A DNA stretch of 64,000 bases from Chryseobacterium takakiae (GTDB taxonomy: Bacteria > Bacteroidota > Bacteroidia > Flavobacteriales > Weeksellaceae): contig NZ_FQVO01000001.1 in NCBI RefSeq assembly GCF_900129385.1, forward strand, positions 310,001 through 374,000, given 5' to 3'. The notes below the pieces were generated by a model. That model did not search any database and was not told where the DNA came from. It saw nothing but the letters and a program-made list of their open reading frames with translations. Positions within the stretch are counted from its first letter, which is position 1; each line of letters starts with the position of its first letter. Made by a program: the position numbers and the translations under genes. Positions 8,299 through 15,499 of this stretch are shown here, one piece after another.

Positions 8299-9774
8299 TT
8301 AATTTAATGGTAATGTAAAATAAAACGTAGATCCTTCATCTACTTTACTGGAGACGCCAATGCTTCCGTGATGCTGCTTGATAATTTCAGAGCATATGAA
8401 TAATCCTATCCCCATTCCCTGAAACTGAAGGGAAGATTCTTCAACACGATAGAATTTTCTGAACACAGCTTCCTGTTTGAAATCCGGGATACCGATTCCG
8501 AAATCGGTAACATTTACCTTTACTTCCTGCTCTTCTTCATCTACGAAAGTGGTAACAATTATCTGATTATTTTTAGGAGAATATTTAATGGCGTTTGTTA
8601 AAAAGTTGATGAGAACCTGCTCAATTCGGATTTCATCCAGCGGAATAAGAATATCGGGCTTTATGCCGTCTCGTTTTATTTTCACACGATTTTCATCATG
8701 AGTCTGAAGAATGGTATCAATTGCATTGCTGATAACACTTTCCAGGTTGGTTGGCTTTTTATTGATTTTAAGCTTACCGTTTTCTATTTTGGAAACATCA
8801 AGCAAATCGGTAATAAGGGTATTGAGTTTTTCAATCTGGTCCTGAACTTTAGTAACAAAACCTGCTTCAGCACTTTCCTTATCAAGCTTAAGTTTCCTTT
8901 CCAGAAGCTGAACGTATGCTTTGATACTCGTTAAAGGAGTTTTGAGTTCGTGGCTGGCAATACTCAGGAATTCATCTTTTTCCTTTTCTACTTTCTTCTG
9001 ATCGTCAATATCCGTAAAAGTTCCTACCCAGTTCTTGATTGAATCTCCGTCATATACAGGTGTTACCCTGAGAAGATGATAACGATATTTACCGGATTCT
9101 GTTTTTTTTATTCTGACTTCAAGTTCTAATGCGGTTCCTTTTTTTCCGCAGCGTTGTAATTCTTCTTTGATATTGAAATCATCAGGATGAGTCTCGGGAA
9201 ATTGTTTTTCAGATTGGGAATATTCGTACCATTTGCCATTTACAAAATCTATGACTCCTTCTTCATTTAATGTAAAAGCAATCTGCGGAAGTGATTCCAG
9301 CATCAGATGAAAATGATCGATCTGCGATTTCATGGTAACCTGGGATTCCCTTCTGCCTTTTACTTCAAGCTCCAGGCTCTGCTGCGCTTTCTTCATCGCG
9401 AGATTCTGTTCCTGAAGACTGTAAAACGTTTTTACCTTCAGCATCAAAATTTCAGGATCTACCGGCTTTGTCACATAGTCTTTACCACCTGAAGCGTAAC
9501 CTCGTGTAATAAATCTTTTTTCAGTATTTACCGCAGATAAAAATATAATAGGTACTTCTTTGGTTTTGCTGTAACCTGCAAGTGTTTCGGCTACTTCAAA
9601 ACCATCCATATCGGGCATCTGTACGTCTAAAATAATTAATGCATAATCATTCTTCAGTGCTTTTCCCAACGCTACTTCACCGGAGTCTGCCGTATCCACC
9701 TGAAAATCTTTTGATTCCAGCAGTTTTTTCAGGGAATAAAGGTTGCTCTGGTTATCATCAACAATTAAGATCAT
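8299..9774 (-). CDS. Receiver-PAS-histidine kinase
   Basis: The 491-residue protein starts with a receiver (Asp50 in LIILDVQMPDMDG), followed by a short coil and a PAS/PAC fold (~150-260; EVRIKKTESGKYRYHLLRVTP). A HisKA domain follows with His275 in IASHELKTPLTS, then a HATPase with TDFGIGIP and GMGIGLFI. There are no membrane segments, so it is a cytosolic kinase that is itself controlled by phosphorylation. Such proteins can relay from the membrane hybrid kinase, which begins 7 bases downstream. It is the first gene of the operon; the upstream 370 bases hold the probable promoter. Confidence 0.92.
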   Translation of the reverse strand: MILIVDDNQSNLYSLKKLLESKDFQVDTADSGEVALGKALKNDYALIILDVQMPDMDGFEVAETLAGYSKTKEVPIIFLSAVNTEKRFITRGYASGGKDYVTKPVDPEILMLKVKTFYSLQEQNLAMKKAQQSLELEVKGRRESQVTMKSQIDHFHLMLESLPQIAFTLNEEGVIDFVNGKWYEYSQSEKQFPETHPDDFNIKEELQRCGKKGTALELEVRIKKTESGKYRYHLLRVTPVYDGDSIKNWVGTFTDIDDQKKVEKEKDEFLSIASHELKTPLTSIKAYVQLLERKLKLDKESAEAGFVTKVQDQIEKLNTLITDLLDVSKIENGKLKINKKPTNLESVISNAIDTILQTHDENRVKIKRDGIKPDILIPLDEIRIEQVLINFLTNAIKYSPKNNQIIVTTFVDEEEQEVKVNVTDFGIGIPDFKQEAVFRKFYRVEESSLQFQGMGIGLFICSEIIKQHHGSIGVSSKVDEGSTFYFTLPLN

Positions 9775-9815
9775 AGAAATATAAAATCAATAATTAATTA
9801 TATTTAGTTCAACAT

Positions 9816-9823
9816 CAAAAATA
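9816..9823 (-). promoter_or_regulatory. Candidate -7 box for the signalling operon
   Basis: On the minus strand this reads TATTTTTG, matching the Bacteroidota TAnnTTTG box, about 42 bases before the first start codon. I see no convincing TTG element at the usual distance. Confidence 0.3.
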
Positions 9824-10080
9824 CTCACAATATTCCGAAAAACAGTAATGTTTTCGCGATTATACATGCAGGTACCACATTAATATGAATATTATTTAAC
9901 ATTAAAAAAAATTGTAAAGAACGCAGCAATATTTATTCCACTGAATCAATATTTTATAAATATTTTTAATTTAAAATAAAATAAACTTAGAAAATTTTCC
10001 TTTAAGATTATAATTCACGGCATAGTGTTTGAATATTGACTGGCAACACTTTTTCACTTAAATATATACTTTCAAATTGT

Positions 10081-10105
10081 AAACCCCTGTTTTTTCAGGG
10101 GTTTA
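10081..10105. terminator. Hairpin in the 376-bp gap 9775-10150
   Basis: AAACCCCTG and CAGGGGTTT pair around a T6 loop, 46 bases after the cyanophycinase stop codon. It probably ends that operon on the minus strand, though the T-tract on that side is weak. The rest of 9775-10150 is very AT-rich and holds the signalling-operon promoter; I see no gene in it. Confidence 0.5.
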
Positions 10106-10150
10106 TTGTTTTGCAAATACGGTTTACAATTTTAGACTTAAATTATTTAC

Positions 10151-10984
10151 CTACTCTGTACCTTTAAAAATTTTCTCGTTGAAATCAAACATACAATTAT
10201 CGGTTAATATATGTACCTTAAGATTTTCAGCATAGATGGGTGATCCTTTTTTAGCCGTATCAATATTTGTTTGTCCGATATTTTCAGCATTCAGCAGCCA
10301 AACCATACCAGATCCGCGACACGTTGCTTTACATCCTTCTTCAATAAGCAGTGCCGTATCTTCACCTAAACCGATTCCCCAGCAGTGCGGATGAAGAATA
10401 ACGGCATGTGCAAGCCTTCCGAACCTGGCGCGGTGCACGAAATGAGTATCAATAATGCACTTATCAATGAAGTCCAGTCCTGAATTGAGCTCGATGTCAT
10501 GATCAAGCATTGCTTCACCATTTGCGGCTTCCATAATGATGATTTCCGGCATGCACATGGCTCCGGCACTTGTACCCGCAATGGTAAAATCTTTCTCATT
10601 GGTATATTTTTCTTTGAGAAGATACTTTAATGCGGAATCCTTTAATTTTTCATAAATCCTGCGCTGATCCCCACCCGTAAAAAATACCGTTTTTGCTGCC
10701 GAGACTCTTTTAAACTGATAATCGGTGTGCAATTGATCGTCGCAGATATTGAGAAAATCAAAATTAGTATATCCAATTTCATTGAATGTTTTAGTATAGC
10801 TCTCCCGAATACTTTCCGGCTCGGAACTAGCCACTGTAATGACCTCGATGCGGTCATCTTTAGATGCTGTAAGAAGTTTTAAAATTTCATGTGGTGAAAA
10901 ATCCTTGTTTTTCTGTTCCATTTCGGGATCACTTCCGTTTTTGTCTTCCTTCCCTCCTATGATTAATAATCTACCTTTTGCCAT
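10151..10984 (-). CDS. Cyanophycinase-like peptidase (family S51)
   Basis: The 277-residue protein keeps the cyanophycinase signatures: the FFTGGDQRR loop (102-109), nucleophile Ser139 in AGTSAGAMCM, DTHFVHRARFGRL (His181) and GIGLGEDTALLIEEG. Enzymes of this family cleave multi-L-arginyl-poly-L-aspartate or related beta-linked dipeptides; the exact substrate here is not shown. There is no signal peptide, so it is probably cytosolic. No cyanophycin synthetase lies in the window. A degenerate paralogue ends 7 bases upstream in the same orientation, so both are probably co-transcribed. Confidence 0.85.
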   Translation of the reverse strand: MAKGRLLIIGGKEDKNGSDPEMEQKNKDFSPHEILKLLTASKDDRIEVITVASSEPESIRESYTKTFNEIGYTNFDFLNICDDQLHTDYQFKRVSAAKTVFFTGGDQRRIYEKLKDSALKYLLKEKYTNEKDFTIAGTSAGAMCMPEIIIMEAANGEAMLDHDIELNSGLDFIDKCIIDTHFVHRARFGRLAHAVILHPHCWGIGLGEDTALLIEEGCKATCRGSGMVWLLNAENIGQTNIDTAKKGSPIYAENLKVHILTDNCMFDFNEKIFKGTE

Positions 10985-10991
10985 ATTATAC

Positions 10992-11807
10992 TTATTTTGC
11001 AGTTAATTCTTTGTGCACCGTATTAAGTACTTCCCCGTTCTTGAGATTCAGGGTACAGCCATCAACAAGAATATGACCTTTAAGGTTTTTTACAAACATT
11101 GTTTTTCCTTTATCAAAATCTTTAGGGTTAAATTTTTTTACATTTCTTGCATTGACAAGCATTACAGATCCGCTCCCCTTACAGATAGCTTTACTGCCTT
11201 CTTCAATAATAAGCGCTGTGTTTTCGCTCAATCCGAGACCGAAATATTCGTTATTGAGAATAACATTTTTTATCAGGTTTTTAAATCTCGTTTTATGATC
11301 GAAACGAGTATCAATAATGCAGGTATTGATGAAGCCTAAACCGTCAATAACCCCGGAGTCATTCATAAATATCCCGGAAATACACATGGCACCAACATTT
11401 ATCCCAACAATTGTAAAGTGTTCTTCCAAAAGGTATTTCCTGTATAAGAGCTTAAGAATTGTAGATTCTTTCAGGATTCCGCAAATTTCGGAGTGTTCAT
11501 CTGTGAAGATTACTATTTGGGCCCGACTAAGCCTGGAAGAAAGCTGTTCATCATCATTTTGTTCTTTGCTCAGATACAGAAAATTAAAATTCGGGTAGCC
11601 GGCAGCGATCAATCCTTCAGCGTATTTTTTTTCAACCTGCTTTTCCTGATCTGATGCTGTCGTAATAAGTTCTATTGAAGCATCCTTACTGCTCGATAGA
11701 ATCTGGAATATCTCATGCAAAAAAAAGCTTCCGTTTGTTTCTTTATCTTTTTCAGGAACAGGATTGTCAGTATTTCTGATCATAATAAGTCTTCCTTTTG
11801 GTACCAT
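10992..11807 (-). CDS. Inactive-looking cyanophycinase paralogue (pseudoenzyme)
   Basis: The 271-residue product aligns end to end with the next gene (MVPKGRLIMI against MAKGRLLIIG), but its catalytic features are gone. The nucleophile motif GTSAGAM reads GINVGAM (Ser to Asn137), DTHF reads DTRF (His to Arg168) and the FTGGDQRR loop reads FTDEHSEI. The frame is intact, with fold-defining segments such as CIIDTRF and LGLSENTALIIEEGSKAICKGSG retained, which suggests a selected non-catalytic role rather than decay. I chose the start at 11807 by alignment with the paralogue. An in-frame ATG at 11837 overlaps the preceding lipoprotein stop by 8 bases and is the alternative. Confidence 0.8.
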   Translation of the reverse strand: MVPKGRLIMIRNTDNPVPEKDKETNGSFFLHEIFQILSSSKDASIELITTASDQEKQVEKKYAEGLIAAGYPNFNFLYLSKEQNDDEQLSSRLSRAQIVIFTDEHSEICGILKESTILKLLYRKYLLEEHFTIVGINVGAMCISGIFMNDSGVIDGLGFINTCIIDTRFDHKTRFKNLIKNVILNNEYFGLGLSENTALIIEEGSKAICKGSGSVMLVNARNVKKFNPKDFDKGKTMFVKNLKGHILVDGCTLNLKNGEVLNTVHKELTAK

Positions 11808-11829
11808 ATCAAAACTTTTAAAAAGCGAG

Positions 11830-12030
11830 TTACTCATTATCCGTCGGTACATTCTTAAGATTATCCTGATTCTGCAATGTATCAGAGCGCTGTTGCAGGG
11901 TATTAATGGTATCAGAATCACGGTTGTTCACCGATTGTCTTTTGTTATCCTGATCGATGTATTGTGTTTCGGATTTTGTACAGCCTGTAATGACTGTAAA
12001 AATAAAAACTGTAAAAATTAGTTTTTTCAT
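11830..12030 (-). CDS. Small lipoprotein (66 aa)
   Basis: The reading frame is longer upstream, but the credible start is at 12030, giving MKKLIFTVFIFTVITGC, a lipoprotein signal with Cys17. The mature part is about 50 residues, Asn/Gln/Asp-rich, low in complexity and probably disordered. No family is recognised. Its stop overlaps an alternative start of the cyanophycinase paralogue, so it is probably the first gene of that operon. It diverges from the Crp/Fnr gene across a 200-bp region with a perfect inverted repeat. Confidence 0.65.
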   Translation of the reverse strand: MKKLIFTVFIFTVITGCTKSETQYIDQDNKRQSVNNRDSDTINTLQQRSDTLQNQDNLKNVPTDNE

Positions 12031-12157
12031 ATTTAAAAAATTTGGTGTTTTCAAACTTATTGAATAATCGATGAGCTTTTTATGACGGTAATCACAATTA
12101 ATAATGATCAAATTTTCTCTAACAATATCAAAATATAGCAGTATATTTATGATCAGG

Positions 12158-12186
12158 ATCACAATGGAAATATTTTTCATTGTGAT
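12158..12186. promoter_or_regulatory. Perfect 9-bp inverted repeat between divergent genes (possible Crp/Fnr operator)
   Basis: ATCACAATG (12158-12166) and CATTGTGAT (12178-12186) are exact reverse complements 11 bases apart. The half-site ATCACAAT recurs at 12091-12098. The element lies 48 bases before the Crp/Fnr gene and 128 bases before the lipoprotein start, a position suited to controlling both. Confidence 0.45.
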
Positions 12187-12233
12187 ATATTTAAAAATGT
12201 GGTATATCCTAATGCCGATTAAAGCAAATTATT

Positions 12234-12830
12234 ATGTTAATTGAAGAACAACTCTTACTGTCTTACGGTGCAGACATTGAAAACCTCGATTCTTCGCACG
12301 TTATTTTCGAGGAAGGCAGCACACCGAAATTTTATTACCAGATCGTAAAAGGCAGAATAAAACTTAATCACTACGATGAAGACGGAAAAGAGCTTATTCT
12401 TGCAATCCTAAGCAAGGGACTGAGCGTCTGCGAGCTCCTTTTATTTATTGATGAAAAATATCCGGTGAATGCCATTACCTTTGAAGAAACCACCGTACTG
12501 AAACTTCCGAAAAGTGATTTTATCAGGCTGCTGGATGAAAATGTCCAGGTTTCCAGAGATATTAATAAATTTTTATCCGAACGCCTTTATTTCAAATATA
12601 TCATGCTGGAGAATAATACTTCTTTAAGGCCTGATGTCCGTATAAAAGGAGCCCTGAATTATCAGAAAAGTTTCAGTGACAATCAGGAGCAGTTTTCCTT
12701 TGAAGTTCCGCTTACAAGAAAAGATATTGCATCAATCACCGCACTGCGTGTAGAGACTGTGATTCGGACTATTAAAAAACTGGAAAAGGAAGGTTTTCTA
12801 AAAATCATTAACCGGAAAATATTTGTTTAA
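12234..12830 (+). CDS. Crp/Fnr-family transcriptional regulator
   Basis: The 198 residues contain an N-terminal cyclic-nucleotide-binding-type beta-roll (VIFEEGSTPKFYYQIVKGRIKL, about 24-45), a dimer helix (~105-130) and a C-terminal winged helix. The latter reads LTRKDIASITALRVETVIRTIKKLEKEGFL (about 159-190). No Cys cluster for an iron-sulphur centre is present, so it is not an oxygen-sensing Fnr. The effector is unknown. It is followed after 49 bases by an SMR transporter gene that it may regulate. The upstream inverted repeat suggests autoregulation. Confidence 0.88.
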   Translation: MLIEEQLLLSYGADIENLDSSHVIFEEGSTPKFYYQIVKGRIKLNHYDEDGKELILAILSKGLSVCELLLFIDEKYPVNAITFEETTVLKLPKSDFIRLLDENVQVSRDINKFLSERLYFKYIMLENNTSLRPDVRIKGALNYQKSFSDNQEQFSFEVPLTRKDIASITALRVETVIRTIKKLEKEGFLKIINRKIFV

Positions 12831-12879
12831 AGGTCAAAATTGTTTTTAAATACCGAACTTTGCAGGAAAAATTTAAACA

Positions 12880-13209
12880 ATGAATTGGATTATCTTAATT
12901 ATTGCAGGATTATTTGAAGTTGCTTTTGCATCTTGCCTGGGAAAGGTAAAAGAGACAAGCGGAACAACCATGTATTTATGGTTCGGGGGTTTTCTGGTGT
13001 CTCTTACAATCAGTATGCTTTTGCTCATCAAAGCTACACAAACTCTGCCTATTGGTACGGCCTACGCTGTTTGGACAGGCATAGGCGCAGTAGGAACCGT
13101 ATTGATGGGAATTTTCTTTTTTAAAGATCCGGTAAGCTTCTGGAGAATCTTTTTTATCATAACATTAGTTGGTTCTATTATTGGGCTTAAAGCGGTTTCT
13201 TCGCATTAA
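12880..13209 (+). CDS. Small multidrug resistance (SMR) transporter, SugE/Gdx-like
   Basis: At 109 residues with four membrane helices this is a full-length SMR subunit. These proteins work as antiparallel dimers and exchange cations for protons. The essential Glu13 is in AGLFEVAFA, and the GTAYAVWTGIGAVG block (59-72) is characteristic of the SugE/Gdx branch, which exports guanidinium or small quaternary amines. The usual Trp after Glu13 (position 16) is Phe here. No guanidine riboswitch is evident in the 49-base gap from the Crp/Fnr gene, so expression probably depends on the regulator's transcript. Confidence 0.88.
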   Translation: MNWIILIIAGLFEVAFASCLGKVKETSGTTMYLWFGGFLVSLTISMLLLIKATQTLPIGTAYAVWTGIGAVGTVLMGIFFFKDPVSFWRIFFIITLVGSIIGLKAVSSH

Positions 13210-13288
13210 ACTTGTTGAAGTTTAATAATTTCAACACTATTCAATTTTTTATAATTAAGCGGGGTAAGCCGATGAAATTATTAATATA

Positions 13289-13317
13289 AAAACGCCTCCA
13301 GTCTGGAGGCGTTTTAT
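13289..13317. terminator. Bidirectional terminator between convergent genes
   Basis: AAACGCCTCCA and TGGAGGCGTTT form an 11-12-bp stem around GTC, flanked by an A-run on the left and a T-run on the right. It serves the SMR gene and overlaps the stop codon of the methyltransferase on the other strand. Confidence 0.85.
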
Positions 13318-14081
13318 TTTTTATAAACGACAGGTAAAATTTCATTTTTTCTGAGTCCGTATTTTTTGATTTCGTCATCAGAAAACTGCTGGGAATAGAA
13401 ATTGGCATCCGTCTCAAAGCCTGCTTTCTGAAGCCTTTCGAAATAATCCATTCCATACCAGCGTACATGATCATACTGCCCGAAATGTTTCTGGCGTTCT
13501 TTTGGATCCGTAATGGTGAAATCTTCATAAGTTTTTTCAAGCGAATTTTTCATCGGAACCTGTAAAATCCCCCAACCTCCGGGTCTCAAAACCCTGTATA
13601 ACTCGCTCATCGCTTTAGCGTCATCTACAATATGTTCCAATACATGGTTACAGAAAATGATATCGAAACTTTCATCGGCAAACGGAAGATCGAGAATATC
13701 TGCTTTTACGTCTACAATGGGAGAAAAGAGATCTGCCGAAATATAATCCAGATTCCTCATTCTTTTAAATTTTCTGAGAAATTCCTGTTCAGGAGCGATG
13801 TGTAAAACTTTATGGTTTTTAATAAAAAAATCCGTTTCATTCTGGAGATACAGCCACATCTGACGGTGTCTTTCGAGACTTAAAGTTCCTGGCGATAAAG
13901 CATTTTCTCTTTGTTTACCATATCCGTAAGGAAGAAATTTCCTGTAGGACCGTCCATCAATAGGATCAACAAAACGGTCTCCTTTAAACAGCTGGTAAAT
14001 AAGCGGCCTTGCCCAAATGCTTAACCTTATCAGCATAGGGCGCGGAATTTTATTTAATAAAAATTTGGCTGCTTTTTTCAT
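13314..14081 (-). CDS. Class I SAM-dependent methyltransferase
   Basis: The 255 residues include a Methyltransf_11-type core: VLHIAPEQEFLRKF as a variant of motif I (around 90-105), DYISADL and DVKADILDLPFADESFDIIFCNHVLEHI (motifs II-IV), and LRPGGWGILQVPM (motif V). An N-terminal basic ~80 residues precede it. The Gly-rich loop is replaced by APEQ, as in a group of Bacteroidota methyltransferases of unknown substrate. Its ATG abuts the stop of map with no gap, so the two are co-translated. Confidence 0.82.
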   Translation of the reverse strand: MKKAAKFLLNKIPRPMLIRLSIWARPLIYQLFKGDRFVDPIDGRSYRKFLPYGYGKQRENALSPGTLSLERHRQMWLYLQNETDFFIKNHKVLHIAPEQEFLRKFKRMRNLDYISADLFSPIVDVKADILDLPFADESFDIIFCNHVLEHIVDDAKAMSELYRVLRPGGWGILQVPMKNSLEKTYEDFTITDPKERQKHFGQYDHVRWYGMDYFERLQKAGFETDANFYSQQFSDDEIKKYGLRKNEILPVVYKK

Positions 14082-14891
14082 TTAAAAATCCAATTGGAAG
14101 GCTTTCTCTTCGTCACTTTCAATACCTAAGGCGTCGTAAATGTACTGGAAGGTGGAAAGTAAGACAGGTTTTCCATTGATCACGGCAACATCGTGCTCAA
14201 AATGGGCAGATGGCTGATTATCGAGAGTGGTTACTGTCCAGCCATCATTGTGGAATTTCACTTTTTCTGTACCCAGATTGATCATGGGCTCGATGGCAAT
14301 GGTAAGGCCATCCTTAATCACTTTTCCGCTGCCCTGTCTTCCGTAATTAGGAACCTGCGGATCTTCATGCATCTGTCTTCCTACTCCATGCCCTACAAGT
14401 TCTCTTACAACCCCATATCCTTCTTTTTCACAGTGAGACTGAATTGCATGGGAAATATCCCCGATTCTTTTTCCTCTGACACACTGCTCGATCCCTTTGT
14501 AAAGAGATTCTTTAGCAACTTTCAAAAGCTTTTTGGTTTCCGGTTTTACTTCACCGATTTCAAAAGTATAGGCATGATCACCTACAAAACCATTCAAAAT
14601 GGCGCCACAGTCTACGGAAAGCACATCACCTTCTTTGATTTCCTCTTTGCTCGGGAAACCGTGGACTACCTGCTCATTCGGTGAAATACAAAGGGAATAC
14701 GGGAATCCACCATATCCTAAAAATGCGGGTTGCGCACCATGATCTTTAATAAAATCATGTGCCAGTTTATCCAAATATAAAGTGGTAATTCCCGGTTTGA
14801 TCTCTTTTGCCAGCATTCCTAATGTTCTGGAAACCAATCGGGCACTTTCTTTCATAAGACGAAGCTCGTCTATTGTTTTTAACTGAATCAT
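14082..14891 (-). CDS. map: Type I methionine aminopeptidase
   Basis: The enzyme removes the initiator methionine from nascent proteins. The 269 residues carry all metal and catalytic residues: His78, Asp94, Asp105, His168, Glu201 and Glu232, in the motifs LSVDCGA, GFVGDHA, GHGVGRQMHE, AIEPM and AHFEHDVAV. There is a short acidic C-terminal extension (ESDEEKAF). The upstream region begins directly with an octamer-repeat array that ends one base before the start codon, so the 5' leader of this mRNA is made of repeats. Confidence 0.95.
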   Translation of the reverse strand: MIQLKTIDELRLMKESARLVSRTLGMLAKEIKPGITTLYLDKLAHDFIKDHGAQPAFLGYGGFPYSLCISPNEQVVHGFPSKEEIKEGDVLSVDCGAILNGFVGDHAYTFEIGEVKPETKKLLKVAKESLYKGIEQCVRGKRIGDISHAIQSHCEKEGYGVVRELVGHGVGRQMHEDPQVPNYGRQGSGKVIKDGLTIAIEPMINLGTEKVKFHNDGWTVTTLDNQPSAHFEHDVAVINGKPVLLSTFQYIYDALGIESDEEKAFQLDF

Positions 14892-14892
14892 G

Positions 14893-14972
14893 TAACTAAT
14901 GTAACAATTTAAAAATTTAACAATGTAACAATCAAAATTGGTAAACTCTTACATTGTTATATTGTTAGATTT
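14893..14972. repeat. Octamer arrays in inverted orientation (hairpin), copy A
   Basis: Left array: TAACTAATG, TAACAATT, TAAAAATT, TAACAATG, TAACAATC (14893-14933). Right array: TTACATTG, TTATATTG, TTAGATTT (14949-14972), in reverse-complement sense. The core at 14937-14956 matches a second element at 56238-56257 in 19 of 20 positions. The 11-bp arms 14918-14928 and 14949-14959 are perfect and might act as a terminator for the HAD gene. Confidence 0.7.
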
Positions 14973-14977
14973 ATTCT

Positions 14978-15406
14978 TTACCAGAATAACCCTTTTTTCT
15001 TTTCTTTTTTAAGCTTTGAATAAGCCAGAACTTCTTTTCCTTCAACACGGAATTCTATTCTTTCCTGAATAATATTGTAGATTTCACCCCAGCCCGGAAA
15101 TCCGCCTAGATTTCGGTCATCTATGAACCAATCCGCATCAATTTTTCTGGATTGATTTTCAGAATCAAAAACTTCTCCTTCAAAGCTGGAATTTACCGCA
15201 TAAAACTCAACACCGTTTTTCATACAGAACTCTACGGCTTCGTCCAGCGCCCTACCGTGACGGTAGGTCCAAAGAATCAGTCTGTATCCTTCCGACTGAA
15301 GTTTTTTTAATGTTTCAAAAGCAAAAATTTTCGGTTTACCAATTGCGGGATAAGCATCATCAACAATAGTTCCGTCAAAGTCAACTGCAATTTTTTTATT
15401 ATTCAT
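14978..15406 (-). CDS. HAD-superfamily phosphatase, BT0820-like
   Basis: The 142 residues have the HAD nucleophile motif VDFDGTIVDD (Asp9, Asp11), motif II Thr in LILWTYR and the acidic motif IDADWFIDDRNLGG (motif IV). The small size and the FPGWGEIY segment match the BT0820 family of minimal HAD hydrolases from Bacteroidota. The physiological phosphate ester is unknown. The C-terminus is Lys-rich. It appears to be a single-gene unit between the desaturase and map. Confidence 0.83.
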   Translation of the reverse strand: MNNKKIAVDFDGTIVDDAYPAIGKPKIFAFETLKKLQSEGYRLILWTYRHGRALDEAVEFCMKNGVEFYAVNSSFEGEVFDSENQSRKIDADWFIDDRNLGGFPGWGEIYNIIQERIEFRVEGKEVLAYSKLKKEKKKGLFW

Positions 15407-15445
15407 TCTGTGAATTTATTTTAAGAAATGCAAAGATACAAATAA

Positions 15446-15475
15446 AAGAACGCCCAAGTATACTCCGGCGCTCTT
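15446..15475 (-). terminator. Terminator of the desaturase gene, overlapping a candidate HAD promoter
   Basis: On the minus strand AAGAGCGCC pairs with GGCGTTCTT (one wobble) and is followed by a T-rich stretch. It is 25 bases after the desaturase stop. A minus-strand TATCTTTG (15431-15438) with TTG at 15455-15457 just downstream could be the HAD gene promoter. Confidence 0.55.
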
Positions 15476-15499
15476 ACTTTTATAATTTAATACTATAGA

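Noticed and set aside
12031..12180. Upstream extension of the small lipoprotein frame
   Set aside because: The first 50 residues are not signal-like and cover the palindromic operator candidate; the lipoprotein signal begins at 12030.
12840..12880. Guanidine riboswitch before the SMR gene
   Set aside because: The 49-base gap is too short and lacks the paired ACGR-type loops I would expect.
14193..14684. 163-codon plus-strand frame within map
   Set aside because: All map active-site residues are on the other strand; this is a shadow.
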